From Pontivivens marinum (GTDB taxonomy: Bacteria; Pseudomonadota; Alphaproteobacteria; Rhodobacterales; Rhodobacteraceae): a stretch of DNA of 64,000 nucleotides. The position numbers were made by a program, and so were the translations under genes. Where the stretch lies: positions 434,001 to 498,000 of the forward strand of contig NZ_OCTN01000002.1 in NCBI RefSeq assembly GCF_900231835.1, given 5' to 3'. Below, piece after piece: positions 62,114-64,000 of the stretch; positions within the stretch are counted from its first letter, which is position 1, and every line of letters begins with the position of its first letter. The notes below the pieces were generated by a model. The model did not search any database. It was not told where the DNA came from and worked only from the letters and a program-made list of their open reading frames with translations.

Positions 62114-63970
62114 CTATTCCACCAGACCCATTTGCCACAATTTCAGGCGCGCCCAATCACGGATCGGTCGTGACCAAATTTCAATCACACGGCGATCCGT
62201 GTCGATCAACAGACGGCCAGCCCCCTCCATCCCAGGACGCAGCGCGGTCAGATCACCTGATGGCGTCGCCTTCACCTCAAACACCGTCTGGCCCTCACGG
62301 TAACGGGCGACGGGGGTTATCGTGGTAATCTCGAACGGGAATGTGGTTTCGGGCAGCGCCGTCACCCGCAGCTCACCTGTTTGGCCAACCACAACATCGC
62401 GGATTTGCCGTTCATCCACGTCCAGAATGATCCGGTATTCACCATCCGGCGCGACGGACAGCAAAGGCTCACCCCGATCCACGGCAGAGCCAATCGCTTG
62501 GCTCAAATCACCCGATACGATCAAGCCGTCAAAGGGGGCGCGCAACCGAGTACGCTCAATCTGCTCATCAACCAATGCGATCTGGGCGTCGGCTTGCTCA
62601 ATCTGGCTGGCCCTGATCCGTGTTTCGGCGCGGTCCCGTGCTGCAACAGCACTATCAAACTCGATCTGTTGACGTGCGCGCGCCGTGACCAGACGCAACC
62701 GCTCCAACGCCAATTCGCGATCATCAAGGCGAACCAACAAATCCCCCTGCGCAACGCGATCACCGGGCCTGACCGGTGCCTCGGCCAGAAAACCGTCAAA
62801 GGCAGGGGCAATCACACGCTGCACCGCCCCCTCAACCCGCGCATCTGCGCTGATCCGGTAATCCGAACGCAACATCCAGAAGGTCGCTACCAGCAAAACG
62901 ACAATTGCGACCAACGCCTTACGCCCCAAATATCCGGGACCGACCAGACGCGCAAATTGCGTGCGCACGACCTCTCCAGCCTTGGTAATGAGCCAGCGAC
63001 CGGCCCGGCGCTTTTCCTCCAGAACGGGGGCGATCACGGTCGCGACCGCCTCCAGCATGTCCAGCTCATCCTGCGCAAAAGGACGGTCCTGCGGGCGTTC
63101 AAAGGTAATCGCGCCGACAAAGGCATCCCGCGCCCATAGCGGCACCGTAAAGATGTGGCCCGCACCCTCCGCCTGCCCCAATTGCGCGTGGCCACGGGTG
63201 GACATCACGACCTCGGTTTCATCTGGCCACAGGACGGTGGCGCGCTGGTCAATCGCCTCATCCATCGCACCGGCAAGCTGCCGTATCAGCGACATTCGTC
63301 GTGAAAACTGCGCGGAATGGCTGACCGCCGCAACCCGCGTCCGACCAAACCGGCGCAGGCCCAGTGAAACCCGATCACAGTCGAACCGCGTCGCCAAATC
63401 TGTCACCGCTGCACGCGAAGCCGTCGGAAATGCATCCCGTTCCGCCACTGTGACAACGGCGTTCAAGGCGTGAACCGCCTGCTCATGCCGCTTTGCATCC
63501 GCGCGGGATTGCTCGGCGCGCATCGCATCCCGCATCCATGCCGAACCCCATTGCAGGTTCCGCATCGCCGCGGACAAAACACCCCGATCCGTAGGGCGCA
63601 TTTCTAATCCGACAAGCCCGAGGATCGTGCCCTCAACCTCCAACGGAACAGCGGCTGCAATTGCGCCCTCCTGTCCCGTTTCTGGCATGCGCCCCCGCAC
63701 AACGGCGCGACCCTGATCATGTGCGGATCGCGCAGCAGCCATCATATCCGCGCCCGGACTGCGTTCCTGTGGGGTAGAGCCCAGCGTAACCGGCCCCCCA
63801 TCGCGCATCAGAAACACCGTACAGGCGACCGGATTCGTTCCAGCCATTTCCGAAATGCGGGTCAGCATCAGCGAAGTCCACGCCGATGCTGCGTCCTGCA
63901 ATCCCTCCGCCGTGACAAGCGCGCGCCATGGGCTTTCGCCCGCTTCGGCAATGCGTGTTTCGGCGGTCAC
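62114..63970 (-). CDS. Tandem-GAF membrane-fusion protein (GAF-GAF-TM-HlyD)
   Basis: A 618-residue protein. Two GAF-like domains occupy about residues 15-150 (AAAVPLEVEGTILGLVGLEM) and 170-315 (DLATRFDCDRVSLGLRRFG; HIFTVPLWARDAFVGAITFE). One helix follows (KALVAIVVLLVATFWML, 351-367), then a periplasmic lipoyl-type domain (VIAPAFDGFLAEAPVRPGDRV), an alpha-hairpin and a barrel. Cytoplasmic GAF sensors on an export adaptor are unusual and suggest that activity depends on a bound small molecule or redox state. The start is GTG 63970, overlapping the stop of a further upstream gene. Confidence 0.85.
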   Translation of the reverse strand: MTAETRIAEAGESPWRALVTAEGLQDAASAWTSLMLTRISEMAGTNPVACTVFLMRDGGPVTLGSTPQERSPGADMMAAARSAHDQGRAVVRGRMPETGQEGAIAAAVPLEVEGTILGLVGLEMRPTDRGVLSAAMRNLQWGSAWMRDAMRAEQSRADAKRHEQAVHALNAVVTVAERDAFPTASRAAVTDLATRFDCDRVSLGLRRFGRTRVAAVSHSAQFSRRMSLIRQLAGAMDEAIDQRATVLWPDETEVVMSTRGHAQLGQAEGAGHIFTVPLWARDAFVGAITFERPQDRPFAQDELDMLEAVATVIAPVLEEKRRAGRWLITKAGEVVRTQFARLVGPGYLGRKALVAIVVLLVATFWMLRSDYRISADARVEGAVQRVIAPAFDGFLAEAPVRPGDRVAQGDLLVRLDDRELALERLRLVTARARQQIEFDSAVAARDRAETRIRASQIEQADAQIALVDEQIERTRLRAPFDGLIVSGDLSQAIGSAVDRGEPLLSVAPDGEYRIILDVDERQIRDVVVGQTGELRVTALPETTFPFEITTITPVARYREGQTVFEVKATPSGDLTALRPGMEGAGRLLIDTDRRVIEIWSRPIRDWARLKLWQMGLVE

Positions 63971-64000
63971 GATTCGTCGGTGGTCAGCGGGCCGTGCCGC
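63967..64000 (-). CDS. C-terminal end of an upstream gene in the same operon (partial)
   Basis: On the minus strand a frame entering from the right edge reads RHGPLTTDES and stops at TGA 63969-63967. Its stop overlaps the GTG of the GAF protein gene (GTGA), the same coupling seen elsewhere in this operon. Only ten residues are visible, so the product is unknown; it may be the substrate, another adaptor or a regulator. Confidence 0.45.
   Translation of the reverse strand, partial: RHGPLTTDES

Overview
The window looks like a chromosomal segment of a Rhodobacterales (Roseobacter-like) alphaproteobacterium. The evidence is a fused MrpAB antiporter subunit, an FnrL regulator with consensus FNR boxes beside ccoNOQP, ccoGHIS and hemN, a zur-znuCB/znuA zinc locus with CobW GTPases and a DUF6525 protein, and protein sequences that read as Rhodobacteraceae throughout. 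No rRNA, tRNA, insertion sequence, phage gene or CRISPR array was seen. Genes are densely packed, with many 1-4 nt stop/start overlaps.

Layout. 1-2.5 kb: end of a beta-ketoadipate operon (pcaJ end, pcaF) facing a glutathione-dependent formaldehyde dehydrogenase. 2.55-4.75 kb: a decaying patch with a frameshifted 5' fragment of urocanate hydratase (hutU), an orphan Rieske oxygenase and a broken LysR gene. 4.8-8.7 kb: a ferric-siderophore type ABC operon (binding protein, permease, ATPase) ending in a SAM methyltransferase. 8.9-14 kb: a degenerate CPBP-like membrane protein, a VOC protein, an Lrp regulator divergent from a class V aminotransferase, and a DMT exporter divergent from a LysR gene. 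14-19.9 kb: zinc regulon (zur-znuC-znuB, znuA, two CobW GTPases, DUF6525) with three palindromic Zur-box candidates. 20-31.9 kb: iron and heme uptake (siderophore-interacting reductase; TonB receptor-hypothetical-exbB-exbD-exbD-tonB; hmuSTUV; a second TonB receptor). A shared motif precedes several of these units and may be their iron operator.

31.9-37.8 kb: the Mrp Na+/H+ antiporter operon (AB fused, C, D, E, F, G). 38-43.7 kb: DedA and a small membrane protein, then a sulfide/persulfide module (Crp/Fnr regulator, DUF2892, two YeeE halves, Blh persulfide dioxygenase, SulP transporter). 43.9-56.4 kb: oxygen-limited respiration: cyanide-insensitive bd-type oxidase (cydAB plus a DUF2474 small subunit), ccoSIHG, ccoPQON, fnrL and hemN.

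56.4-64 kb: the most unusual part. A tightly coupled minus-strand operon encodes a tandem-GAF membrane-fusion protein, an M50 metalloprotease with a PqqD-like N-terminus and a HlyD-like C-terminus, a short SecA-like ATPase, a secreted HlyD-type adaptor and an unrecognised 252-residue protein. It continues upstream beyond the window. It resembles a dedicated export machine built from SecA-motor, site-2-protease-like and membrane-fusion parts, and is the best candidate here for an undescribed system.
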